Of a stretch of 64,000 bases of DNA, positions 24,833 through 32,846 are shown one piece after another (position 1 is the stretch's first letter; every line of letters begins with the position of its first letter). The position numbers were made by a program, and so were the translations under genes. Location of the stretch: NCBI RefSeq assembly GCF_022458895.1, contig NZ_JAINFL010000009.1:1-64000 (forward strand), in the 5' to 3' direction. The DNA is from Roseihalotalea indica. GTDB taxonomy: Bacteria > Bacteroidota > Bacteroidia > Cytophagales > Cyclobacteriaceae. The notes under the pieces were generated by a model. That model worked only from the letters and a program-made list of their open reading frames with translations. It did no database searches and had not been told where the DNA came from.

Positions 24833-24849
24833 TGGGAATTCAAATAAAT
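24833..24849. promoter_or_regulatory. Palindromic operator candidate upstream of T9SS gene copy 2
   Basis: ATTCCCA-GAA-TGGGAAT, 198 bp upstream of the start at 24635, the same palindrome as at 23257-23273 with its three-base centre reversed. A looser shared stretch (TTTAAATGA.GTTTTTA) lies nearer each gene. The remaining 24636-25037 gap holds no gene. Confidence 0.5.
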
Positions 24850-25037
24850 GTTAGCAGTAGCGTAATCCATAGGTTTTCTACCAGAGAAAATAAGTCATTT
24901 AGACATAGTTTCTCAGGGTATTTTACTGTTGCAGATTAAAAGATAGGAGGGGTAACTTGAACAGCCGGCTTGAAGGGTAGAATAAAATCATAGCAGTTTC
25001 AAAAAATGAGTTATTTTGCAGCAAACTATCGGGGCTA

Positions 25038-26078
25038 ATGAAAAAAGTACTCGCCTGGACCGTAAGCGGAGCACTGTTACTTTCCTTAACTGTTATTTTA
25101 GGGCCACATCCTGATCATGGCAACCTGAACGGACAGTTACCCACGGTAACCACCAATCTGACCGAACTGGAAAAAGAGATCAATCAGCTTGAGGCTGACA
25201 ATCCACTGATTAAAGATGATAATGAAGCCCGGATTGTATGGGCGGATAGTAGTCATGAGAAAACCCCTTACAGTATTGTCTATCTGCATGGGTTTGGGGC
25301 CAGCCAGGGAGAGGGAGCGCCTGTCCACACCATGCTGGCTAAAAAATATGGTTGTAACTTATACCTCTCGCGCCTGGTAGAGCAAGGCATTGAGTCTGAT
25401 AGCGCCTTTAAGGCAATGACCGCCCAGAATCTGCTGGAATCAGCAAAGCGCGCAGTAGCTATTGGTAAAGCTTTGGGCGATAGCGTAATCATTATGGGTA
25501 CGTCTACCGGAGGAGCGTTGGGCCTTTATATTGCTGCTGAAAACCCAGAGATGGCCGGGTTGGTTCTGTACTCGCCCATTATTGCACCGCGCGATGAAAG
25601 TCTTTTCTTACTAAATCGCCCCTGGGGAATACAACTTATGAGAACGATGGAGGGCAATGATTATGTCACTGAAGAGCGAGAAGGGCTTACCCGGCAATAC
25701 TGGTCAAACCTTTATTATATCGAGGGCTATGCCGCATTGGCGGGTATTGTTGAAGAAACCATGACGAAAGAAACCTTTCAGAAAGTGACTTGCCCGGTTT
25801 TTCTGGGCTATTACTATAAAAATGAGGAAGAACAGGACAATTTAGTATCAGTGGATGCTATGCGTACTATGTTTGAACAGTTGGCGACGCCCAGTACCCA
25901 AAAGTATCAGGAAGCCTTCCCCAATGCAAAAAACCATGTGATTGCATCCTACATCCGTTCTAAAGACTGGAAAAGCGTTTACGAATCAACCGACAAGTTT
26001 TTGGAAGAAATAATGCACCTTACCCCGGTAACCGATTCGGTATCTGCAAATCTGCCCGTTACCTTACACGCAAAATAA
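25038..26078 (+). CDS. Exported alpha/beta hydrolase (carboxylesterase/lysophospholipase-like)
   Basis: 346 residues with an N-terminal hydrophobic signal or anchor (MKKVLAWTVSGALLLSLTVIL). The alpha/beta hydrolase fold is marked by the HGFGAS oxyanion region (about 84), the nucleophile elbow MGTSTGGAL (Ser about 155) and a final His in NAKNHVIAS. The substrate is not evident; it resembles esterases of the serine-aminopeptidase (Hydrolase_4) group. It stands alone between the T9SS pair and the second TonB receptor gene. Confidence 0.82.
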   Translation: MKKVLAWTVSGALLLSLTVILGPHPDHGNLNGQLPTVTTNLTELEKEINQLEADNPLIKDDNEARIVWADSSHEKTPYSIVYLHGFGASQGEGAPVHTMLAKKYGCNLYLSRLVEQGIESDSAFKAMTAQNLLESAKRAVAIGKALGDSVIIMGTSTGGALGLYIAAENPEMAGLVLYSPIIAPRDESLFLLNRPWGIQLMRTMEGNDYVTEEREGLTRQYWSNLYYIEGYAALAGIVEETMTKETFQKVTCPVFLGYYYKNEEEQDNLVSVDAMRTMFEQLATPSTQKYQEAFPNAKNHVIASYIRSKDWKSVYESTDKFLEEIMHLTPVTDSVSANLPVTLHAK

Positions 26079-26219
26079 GCCCAAATTCCGATTATGAAAC
26101 TTTTACTTTTTACGTAGAGATTATCCTTGAGTTAAGTGAGTTAACAATAAAATCAGGGCTATTTTAAGGCAAATGCAATAAAATAAGAAAGTCCATAAAT
26201 CATATGGCCGTTTAGAGTC

Positions 26220-26241
26220 TTAATGTTAATTTAATGTTAAG
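26220..26241 (+). promoter_or_regulatory. Perfect-phase 11-bp direct repeat, Pho-box-like
   Basis: TTAATGTTAAT (26220-26230) is followed at once by TTAATGTTAAG (26231-26241). This gives TGTTAAT-N4-TGTTAAG, the 7-4-7 layout of a PhoB box. It is about 40 bp upstream of the likely -33 element of the TonB receptor gene. The downstream PhoD-type phosphatase supports a phosphate link; binding is not shown. Confidence 0.5.
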
Positions 26242-26281
26242 AAAATGAAGGCTGAGTTAATGATTTAATAAAAAGCAACCG

Positions 26282-26314
26282 TTGGGCAGGTTTGTCAGGG
26301 TTGTTGTACTTTTG
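26282..26314 (+). promoter_or_regulatory. Bacteroidota-type promoter of the TonB receptor
   Basis: TTG (26282-26284) and TACTTTTG (26307-26314, matching TAnnTTTG) are 22 bp apart, the standard -33/-7 arrangement of the Bacteroidota primary sigma factor. The transcript would start near 26321, 30 bp before the ATG. Confidence 0.65.
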
Positions 26315-26350
26315 TGGTGAAACTTACATCTAACGACTAATTATTACACT

Positions 26351-29059
26351 ATGAGGAAAGGTTTACTTATTTGTTTAAGCCTGTTAGGGTTGAGCTTTCA
26401 GCTTATGGCCCAAACCGGCTCGGTAGAAGGAACCGTGCTGGATGACGAAACAAGAGAGCCACTGGTGGGTGCCAATGTAGTACTTGAAGGAACTACAACT
26501 GGTACCATGACGGATATTGACGGTAAATTTATGCTGGAAGATCTGAGTGCGGGAAAACAAACATTAAATGTATCCTTCGTCGGGTACGAAACAAATAGCA
26601 TCCCCGTCACTATCACATCCGGTGAAACGGTGAGCATAGGTTCAGTGAGCTTAGGTGGCGATGCATTTGGCCTGGATGAAGTAGAAATTATTGCTTCAGT
26701 GGCCATAGACCGAAAGACTCCAGTAGCCGTTTCTACCATCAAAGGACGGGAAATTGAGCAAAAAATTGGTAATCAGGAATTTCCTGAAATCCTGCGAAAT
26801 ACCCCATCTATTTATGTAACCAAGCAAGGGGGTGGCTTTGGTGACGCTCGCATCAACGTACGAGGGTTTGACCAGCGCAACGTAGCCGTAATGATTAACG
26901 GTATTCCCGTTAACGATATGGAAAACGGCTGGGTATACTGGTCTAACTGGGCTGGTTTGAGCGATGTAACCAGCAGCATTCAGGTGCAACGCGGCCTTGG
27001 TGCTTCTCGTCTGGCAATCTCTTCAGTAGGCGGTACAATCAATATCATTACCGATGCGGCTAAAATGCAGCGCGGAGGTTCCGTTTCTGCCTCAGTAGGT
27101 AACGACGGTTACCAGAAATACGGAGTGTCTGTGTCAACCGGGCTATCTGATAATGGCTGGGCTTTTTCTTTTCAAGGAACTCACACGCAGGGAAATGGCT
27201 ATGTAGACGGTACTGAGTTTAGCGGGTGGTCATATTTTGCTTCTTTAGCCAAGCAGCTTAACGATCAACACTCTTTAAATTTCACCGTTATCGGCGCACC
27301 TCAATGGCATAATCAGCGCAGCTGGGCCAACCCTATTACTGAATACAATGAGTGGGGAGAAAAATATAACAGTGATTACGGCTACCTGAATGGGGATGAG
27401 TTTTCTAACCGGAAAAACTTTTACCATAAGCCTAAAGCATTCTTAAACCACTACTGGACTATCTCTGATAAAACTGAGTTAGCAACCTCTGCGTATGTTT
27501 CGCTAGGCCGAGGTGGTGGAACCGGTGAATTGGGACAGATCAATGGCCGTAGCCTTTTCTCTAGCACCTTTGAAACCGAAAGTGGTATCTTACGATTTGA
27601 TGATATCCAACGATGGAATCAGGGAGGACGCGTTCCTGATTTTGATAACGTAGTGCGCGATGATGCTGGAAATGTAACCGGTACTTTAGAAAATAAGCAA
27701 CCCTGGACAGGCGGTGGCGGCTTCGATGGCCAATACGTAAATACTTCAAGCGATGGGTTTATTCGCCGCTCTTCAATGAATGAGCATAACTGGTTCGGAG
27801 TTTTATCTACATTAACTCATGAGCTAAGCGAAACGCTTACGTTATCTGCCGGTATTGATGGCCGTTATTATAAAGGGTTACACTACCGCCGGGTTGAAAA
27901 CCTGTTAGGAGCGGATGCTTACTTTGATGATGACGATATCAATAATCCTGAAAAATACATTACTGACGAAGGACGGGCCGATGGCAACGAGATTGATTAT
28001 TACAACGATGGTCTGGTGAACTGGCTCGGAGTATTCGGTCAATTAGAATACTCACTGGATAAATTATCCGTCTTTGGTTCCTTCTCACTTTCTAATCAGG
28101 GTTTCAAACGTATTGATTATTTCAACTACCTGGATAGCGATCCAGAACAGGAAACTGATTGGCAAAACTTCTTCGGTGGAACCGCTAAAGTAGGAGCTAA
28201 TTACAATATTAGTGAGCAACACAATGTATTTGCTAATGCGGGCTACTTCTCTCGTCAGCCTATCTTTGATAATGTGTTCATCAACTTTGTGAATGATATC
28301 AACGCAGATGCTAAGAACGAGAAGATACTAGGCTTTGAAGCAGGATACGGCTTCCGCTCTCGAGTATTCTCAGCTAACCTGAATGTATATCGTACAGAAT
28401 GGGCTGATCGGGCTATTAACCGTAGTGTACAAGGCACCAACTTCGAGGGAACTGCTAACATTCAGGATTTAGGTCAACTTCACCAAGGAGTAGAGATTGA
28501 TTTTGTAGCCAGCATCCTGGATGGTCTGGATGTGAATGGTATGGTCTCTGTTGGTAACTGGACATATACCAGCGATATAGAGGCCCGCGTTTTTGACGAT
28601 GAGCAAAATTTTCTGGGTAGCGAAACCCTTTATCTGGATGATGTAAAAGTAGGGGATGCTGCTCAAACAACGTTTAGCTTAGGAGCTACTTACGAAATCA
28701 TTACCGGTCTGCGAGTATACGGTAACTACTTCTTTGCTGATAACCTGTATGCTGATTATAACCTTGCTGATGAAGGAACCTTTACGGAACCAGGTATGCA
28801 AGCGTGGAAGCTGCCTTCTTATGACATGGTTGATCTTGGGGTTGCGTATACCTTCCCTATTGGCAAACTTGATGCTACCTTACGGGTGAATGTTAACAAC
28901 GTATTTGATAACATTTATATCTCTGAGTCAGACACTAACATTGCTTACGATGCTGAAGATGATTCTGATGTAGAATACGGAACCGGAGGCAGCATTTATA
29001 ATCGGGTTTATTATGGCTTTGGCCGTACCTGGAATGCTGGCTTGAAGATTCAATTCTAA
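26351..29059 (+). CDS. TonB-dependent outer-membrane receptor (CarboxypepD_reg-like)
   Basis: 902 residues. Signal peptide MRKGLLICLSLLGLSFQLMA, then a carboxypeptidase-regulatory-like domain (about 22-105, GTVLDDETREPLVGANVV), plug (about 115-225, with INVRGFDQRNVAVMINGIPV) and beta-barrel ending WNAGLKIQF. No SusD partner follows; instead, after a terminator, a PhoD-like phosphatase is encoded in the same direction. An 11-bp repeat resembling a Pho box lies upstream. A role in taking up a phosphorus-containing compound is therefore plausible, but the ligand cannot be read from sequence. Confidence 0.92.
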   Translation: MRKGLLICLSLLGLSFQLMAQTGSVEGTVLDDETREPLVGANVVLEGTTTGTMTDIDGKFMLEDLSAGKQTLNVSFVGYETNSIPVTITSGETVSIGSVSLGGDAFGLDEVEIIASVAIDRKTPVAVSTIKGREIEQKIGNQEFPEILRNTPSIYVTKQGGGFGDARINVRGFDQRNVAVMINGIPVNDMENGWVYWSNWAGLSDVTSSIQVQRGLGASRLAISSVGGTINIITDAAKMQRGGSVSASVGNDGYQKYGVSVSTGLSDNGWAFSFQGTHTQGNGYVDGTEFSGWSYFASLAKQLNDQHSLNFTVIGAPQWHNQRSWANPITEYNEWGEKYNSDYGYLNGDEFSNRKNFYHKPKAFLNHYWTISDKTELATSAYVSLGRGGGTGELGQINGRSLFSSTFETESGILRFDDIQRWNQGGRVPDFDNVVRDDAGNVTGTLENKQPWTGGGGFDGQYVNTSSDGFIRRSSMNEHNWFGVLSTLTHELSETLTLSAGIDGRYYKGLHYRRVENLLGADAYFDDDDINNPEKYITDEGRADGNEIDYYNDGLVNWLGVFGQLEYSLDKLSVFGSFSLSNQGFKRIDYFNYLDSDPEQETDWQNFFGGTAKVGANYNISEQHNVFANAGYFSRQPIFDNVFINFVNDINADAKNEKILGFEAGYGFRSRVFSANLNVYRTEWADRAINRSVQGTNFEGTANIQDLGQLHQGVEIDFVASILDGLDVNGMVSVGNWTYTSDIEARVFDDEQNFLGSETLYLDDVKVGDAAQTTFSLGATYEIITGLRVYGNYFFADNLYADYNLADEGTFTEPGMQAWKLPSYDMVDLGVAYTFPIGKLDATLRVNVNNVFDNIYISESDTNIAYDAEDDSDVEYGTGGSIYNRVYYGFGRTWNAGLKIQF

Positions 29060-29087
29060 CAGAACCAAGCACATTTTATATATTAGA

Positions 29088-29117
29088 GGGAGGCTCAGAT
29101 TTTGGGCCTCCTTTTTT
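29088..29117 (+). terminator. Intrinsic terminator after the TonB receptor
   Basis: GGAGGC (29089-29094) pairs with GCCTCC (29106-29111), followed by six T. The PhoD gene starts 13 bp later, so it is read by leakage through this hairpin or from an unseen promoter. Confidence 0.8.
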
Positions 29118-29130
29118 ATGATCCTCGCTC

Positions 29131-30192
29131 ATGAAAATACCTGTTACCCTGTATATCGTTTCGTTTTTACTGGTGCTTGGGTGCAATGCTCCCAAGCAGA
29201 CCAGTGTAGAAGCAGATCAGCTTCCGGCTTTTGCCACTGTAGATACCAGCCAGCTATTAACCACCATTGCCTTTGGTTCCTGCAATCGTCAGGATGAGCC
29301 TCAACCCTTGTGGCAAGAAATTATAGCCCAACAGCCTGATTTGTGGATATGGCTCGGCGATAATATTTATGCTGATACCTATGATATGGACTCTTTAAGG
29401 CATATGTACCAAAACCAACTCGATCAGCCCGATTATCAGCAGTTATATACCCAGATTCCTGTTATTGGCATTTGGGATGATCATGATTATGGCGTAAATG
29501 ATGGTGGTAAGAATTACGCAGAAAAAGTAGAGAGCCGAAATGCCATGCTGGAGTTTCTACATGTCTCAGCCAACCAATCGGTATGGAACCGGGAGGGAGG
29601 GTATCAGTCGTATACTTTTGGGCCGGTGGGCAAACGGGTAAAAGTTATCTTGTTGGATACTCGCTACTTTCGCGACTCACTGCCTGATTCTGAAGCGGAA
29701 GGGCACCGGTATGATCCTAACCCTGACGGTGACGTGCTGGGAGAAAATCAATGGGCATGGTTAGAAGATGAGCTTAGCACCAGCACAGCGCAGCTCAATA
29801 TTATTGGTAGCAGCATTCAGGTAATTGCTAATGAGCACTGGTTTGAGAAGTGGGGTAACTTTCCAAAAGCAAGACAGCGGCTATTGAAGCTGATTGCTGC
29901 TTCGGACGCCGAAGGAGTTGTAATACTTAGCGGTGATCGTCACTTCGGAGAGATTTCCAGAATAGCGTTGCCAGAAATGGAGTATCCACTGTACGACATA
30001 ACCTCCAGCGGCTTAACCCATGTATACGAAGAAGCCAACGAAGAAAATCCCCATCGTGTCAGCGATCTGGCAAAATCCTTAAACTATGGCCTTATTCAGA
30101 TAAACTGGCAGGCATCACCGCCCCAGGTTACCTATCAGATTAGAGGTGAAAATAAGGTGACTTTTGCTGACACCACTGTAACCTATCCTTAA
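29131..30192 (+). CDS. PhoD-like phosphatase/phosphodiesterase lipoprotein
   Basis: 353 residues. A lipoprotein signal (MKIPVTLYIVSFLLVLGC, Cys18) is followed by a PhoD-like metallophosphatase domain. Metal-binding motifs in order are FGSCN, WLGDNIYAD, WDDHDYGVND and LSGDRHFGE. PhoD-type enzymes hydrolyse phosphate mono- and diesters outside the cytoplasm using Fe3+ and Ca2+; the family also contains haloperoxidase-like and alkaline phosphatase D-related members. It lies 72 bp after the TonB receptor, consistent with a phosphate-scavenging unit. It is too short for a full PhoD with an N-terminal immunoglobulin-like domain. Confidence 0.88.
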   Translation: MKIPVTLYIVSFLLVLGCNAPKQTSVEADQLPAFATVDTSQLLTTIAFGSCNRQDEPQPLWQEIIAQQPDLWIWLGDNIYADTYDMDSLRHMYQNQLDQPDYQQLYTQIPVIGIWDDHDYGVNDGGKNYAEKVESRNAMLEFLHVSANQSVWNREGGYQSYTFGPVGKRVKVILLDTRYFRDSLPDSEAEGHRYDPNPDGDVLGENQWAWLEDELSTSTAQLNIIGSSIQVIANEHWFEKWGNFPKARQRLLKLIAASDAEGVVILSGDRHFGEISRIALPEMEYPLYDITSSGLTHVYEEANEENPHRVSDLAKSLNYGLIQINWQASPPQVTYQIRGENKVTFADTTVTYP

Positions 30193-30588
30193 GTAAAGAA
30201 ACTAATAGGTAGTATGTCTGTTATAAGCCAGTGGCAGCAGGCTGCACCATAGTCAATGACAATCATCAAGACTCCAATCACTATGTGTGTTTTGATGAAT
30301 TGGTCTTTAGTAGAATAGGCATTAGAGTTTATTCTGATAATTATGTAAGAAGCCACTTTCTATCCTAAGTCTAAAAAGTGTTATCACAGGCGATCAGCAG
30401 GATACTGTACGAAGGAATCTGCCTCTTGCTACCAATTCCTTACTGGTCTACCCATAAAATCAGAATAATGCTGGTTTAAATACGGTTTAATTGTAAAAAG
30501 AGGCTGAATAGGGAATTTTTTGTAATTTTTCGGGTTAGTTCTTGATAAGCCTAAAACTAGAACTAAATTTGCTTATGAAGTTAGTAAT
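30193..30588. other. Intergenic gap, no gene seen
   Basis: 396 bp between the phosphatase and the sigma factor. AT-rich, with a small GCAGC..GCTGC inverted repeat near 30232-30243 and no open frame worth calling. No clear terminator was found. A promoter for the sigma factor presumably lies at its right end. Confidence 0.5.
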
Positions 30589-31209
30589 TTGAATCAAACA
30601 CAAACCATATCGCTTTATCAGCCATTGTTGCAAGCTATTGCCTTGAAAATGGTGGGTTCTATGGAAGACGCCGAAGATATCGTCCAGGATACCTTTGTGA
30701 AATGGCTTACCATTGATCAGGATAAAATAAATAATACCAAAGCTTATCTGGTTAAGACAGTAACTAATAATTGCATCAATCATTTAAAGCACTTCCAACG
30801 CAAGAAAAGTGAATACTTCTCTAACCTGAATCCTGCTGAGCTTCTTGAAAAATTTAAGTATACGGATTATCCCCGGTTTGATGTAGAAAAAGAAGTAGCT
30901 GATGCTATTGCCGTTTTACAAAAAAAGCTGGAGCCGGTTGAGCGAGGTGTATATATACTGCGGGAGGTTTTTAACTTTGATTATGAGGTAATTCAGGAAA
31001 TCTTTGGTAAGAAAAAAGAAAATTGCCGCCAGCTTTTTTCACGAGCCAAAGAAAAACTCAGCCTGGATACGAAAAAAAATACTATCGATCTTTCCCAGCA
31101 TTTCAGGTTTCTGGATAGCTTTAAAAACGCCTGCACTTTGGGTCAGCTATCAGAATTTGTCCAGAACTTAACGGATGACATGTTAAAAAACCTGAAAAAT
31201 ACCCAGTAG
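30589..31209 (+). CDS. ECF sigma factor, ECF41-like with a truncated C-terminal extension
   Basis: 206 residues from a TTG at 30589; no ATG precedes the conserved region and the first ATG in frame (residue 21) would cut region 2. Region 2 has KMVGSMEDAEDIVQDTFVKW, the ECF41 hallmark, and region 4 has LEPVERGVYILREVFNFDYE and ENCRQLFSRAKEKL. Region 2 is about 5-75 and region 4 about 108-160. The tail (FLDSFKNACTLGQLSEF) resembles the start of the SnoaL-like domain that normally follows in ECF41 and controls it, but only about 40 residues remain. No anti-sigma gene is nearby. A matching promoter lies before the next gene, so that gene is its probable target. Confidence 0.85.
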   Translation: MNQTQTISLYQPLLQAIALKMVGSMEDAEDIVQDTFVKWLTIDQDKINNTKAYLVKTVTNNCINHLKHFQRKKSEYFSNLNPAELLEKFKYTDYPRFDVEKEVADAIAVLQKKLEPVERGVYILREVFNFDYEVIQEIFGKKKENCRQLFSRAKEKLSLDTKKNTIDLSQHFRFLDSFKNACTLGQLSEFVQNLTDDMLKNLKNTQ

Positions 31210-31289
31210 AGAAGTGCCAGATTAAAGTGCTTGGCGCCTTAATTCTCCATTGAACATTACCGCCCTTCCTAAAAATTTTTCCTGTTTTC

Positions 31290-31315
31290 TGTCACAAACA
31301 TATATTCAGATTGTC
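31290..31315 (+). promoter_or_regulatory. ECF41-type promoter of the desaturase
   Basis: TGTCACA (31290-31296) and TGTC (31312-31315), separated by 15 bp, resemble the ECF41 promoter, TGTCACA then CGTC about 16 bp later. The desaturase ATG is 57 bp downstream. The match rests on my recollection of the published consensus. Confidence 0.6.
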
Positions 31316-31371
31316 TTCTAAAGAAAGAAGCAATCAAACAAAACTAAAAACCACTCTTTAAAGATATTCCT

Positions 31372-32142
31372 ATGGCCGTAATTCTTGTCTTTTTTATTGC
31401 TCACTGGTACTTATCACTGTTTTTCCAGACGTTCTTTTTACATCGGTATGCAGCGCATAAGGCATTTACCATGTCAAAAACTACGGAAAAAGTATTCTTC
31501 GTACTCACCTGGATCTTTCAGGGATCAAATTACCTGAGTGCGTATGGGTATGGCGTAATGCACCGCATGCACCATGCTTTTGCCGATACTCCCGAAGACC
31601 CTCACTCACCCACTTACGATGAGACGATCTGGAATATGATGTGGAAAACCAAAACCATCTATTCGGCCATTGCCAATGATGAGATGGAGGTTGAAGAGCG
31701 ATTCAAAAAGGGCGTGCCCCGCTGGGATCGATTTGACAAGTTTGCCAGGTCTGGAGCTTCCCGGGTATTTTGGGGAGCACTGTATGTGATGGTATATTGG
31801 CAGTTTGCCACCGAGTGGTGGTTATGGTTACTGCTTCCGGTTCAGTTTTTAATGAGCCCGGTCCACGGAGCTATTATCAACTGGTTTGCTCATAAATATG
31901 GCTACAGAAACTTTCCGGTAAAAGATACCTCCAAGAACTTTCTGCCGGTTGATTTTCTCATGATGGGCGAGAGCTACCATAACAACCACCATAAACATGG
32001 TTCGCGAGCTAACTTCGGTGGAATTCGCTGGCATGAAATAGACCCCACTTACTATGTGATTTTATTGTTGGATAAGCTAAACGTTATTCAACTGGCTAAA
32101 AATAAAGAAGCTAGCCTAACGGTTAACAGGAATGCTGCTTAA
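31372..32142 (+). CDS. Acyl-CoA/fatty-acid desaturase (membrane di-iron, delta-9 type)
   Basis: 256 residues. The three histidine boxes of stearoyl-CoA-type desaturases are HRYAAH (about 24), HRMHH (about 64) and HNNHH (about 203), which bind two irons. Several hydrophobic helices place it in the inner membrane, where it introduces a cis double bond into acyl chains and raises membrane fluidity. It is shorter than typical animal enzymes, as usual for bacteria. The ECF41-like sigma factor gene ends 162 bp upstream, with a cognate promoter in between, and a bidirectional terminator follows. Confidence 0.9.
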   Translation: MAVILVFFIAHWYLSLFFQTFFLHRYAAHKAFTMSKTTEKVFFVLTWIFQGSNYLSAYGYGVMHRMHHAFADTPEDPHSPTYDETIWNMMWKTKTIYSAIANDEMEVEERFKKGVPRWDRFDKFARSGASRVFWGALYVMVYWQFATEWWLWLLLPVQFLMSPVHGAIINWFAHKYGYRNFPVKDTSKNFLPVDFLMMGESYHNNHHKHGSRANFGGIRWHEIDPTYYVILLLDKLNVIQLAKNKEASLTVNRNAA

Positions 32143-32167
32143 GCATTAGTAGTATACCTATAAAAAG

Positions 32168-32199
32168 AAAGGGATCAATACCATATTGATCCCTTTTTT
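32168..32199. terminator. Bidirectional intrinsic terminator
   Basis: AAAGGGATCAAT (32168-32179) pairs with ATTGATCCCTTT (32185-32196) around a five-base loop, with T-runs on both strands. It serves the desaturase (+) and the GtrA gene (-). Confidence 0.9.
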
Positions 32200-32300
32200 A
32201 TTTCTGGCAACTCTTGTAAGAACTGTCAAAATTTGACTGAAAAGAAGCCATGTAGGCTTCTATCAGAAAATGACTTTTTTCTTTGTTTTCAGGACAGTGG

Positions 32301-32729
32301 TTAGCTTTTGAAAACCCAGGTCCGGCGGATCCAGTAGTTCCACAATACTACCGCCCCAATAGCTCCAATCTTAGCAATTCGGTAGTCCAGGCTAATGCCT
32401 TCAACCAGCGACCATAGCACAAGCTGATTAATTAGTAACCCGATGCCCGCGCTGACAAAGTAGGCCATCATTTCAACATGAGTACGGTGCTTTCCCCGTT
32501 CAAATACCCAATACCGGCTGATAAAGTAATTACAGACCGAAGCAATGGTGAACGCGATGGCATTGGCAAACAAAAGATGATCATGGCCTACATACTCGAC
32601 CATCAGTACCAACATGCCATATTCAATAGCAACAGATACAACTCCTGCGGCGGCATAGCGTAAAAATTGTAACCACGGCAGTTTCGCAGCAAAAGCTTTC
32701 ACTTGATGTAAGGAAGTGCGTTGAGACAT
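32301..32729 (-). CDS. GtrA family membrane protein
   Basis: 142 residues with four hydrophobic helices. The family features are a short N-terminal arm, FLRYAAAGVVSVAIEYGML, a central NYFISRYWVF and the C-terminal NYWIRRTWVF. GtrA proteins are small membrane proteins that take part in moving undecaprenyl-linked sugars or in surface-glycan (O-antigen) modification. No glycosyltransferase is adjacent. The gene diverges from the AddB-like nuclease gene. Confidence 0.87.
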   Translation of the reverse strand: MSQRTSLHQVKAFAAKLPWLQFLRYAAAGVVSVAIEYGMLVLMVEYVGHDHLLFANAIAFTIASVCNYFISRYWVFERGKHRTHVEMMAYFVSAGIGLLINQLVLWSLVEGISLDYRIAKIGAIGAVVLWNYWIRRTWVFKS

Positions 32730-32846
32730 AAAAAATTTTTTGTAAATATAATAAATTAAGTAATAAATTATATTAAATAGTGAATTTTTGCAAATTACGC
32801 AAAATTGACAACAAAATGTTACTTTCGCCTAGTATCAAATGACAGT

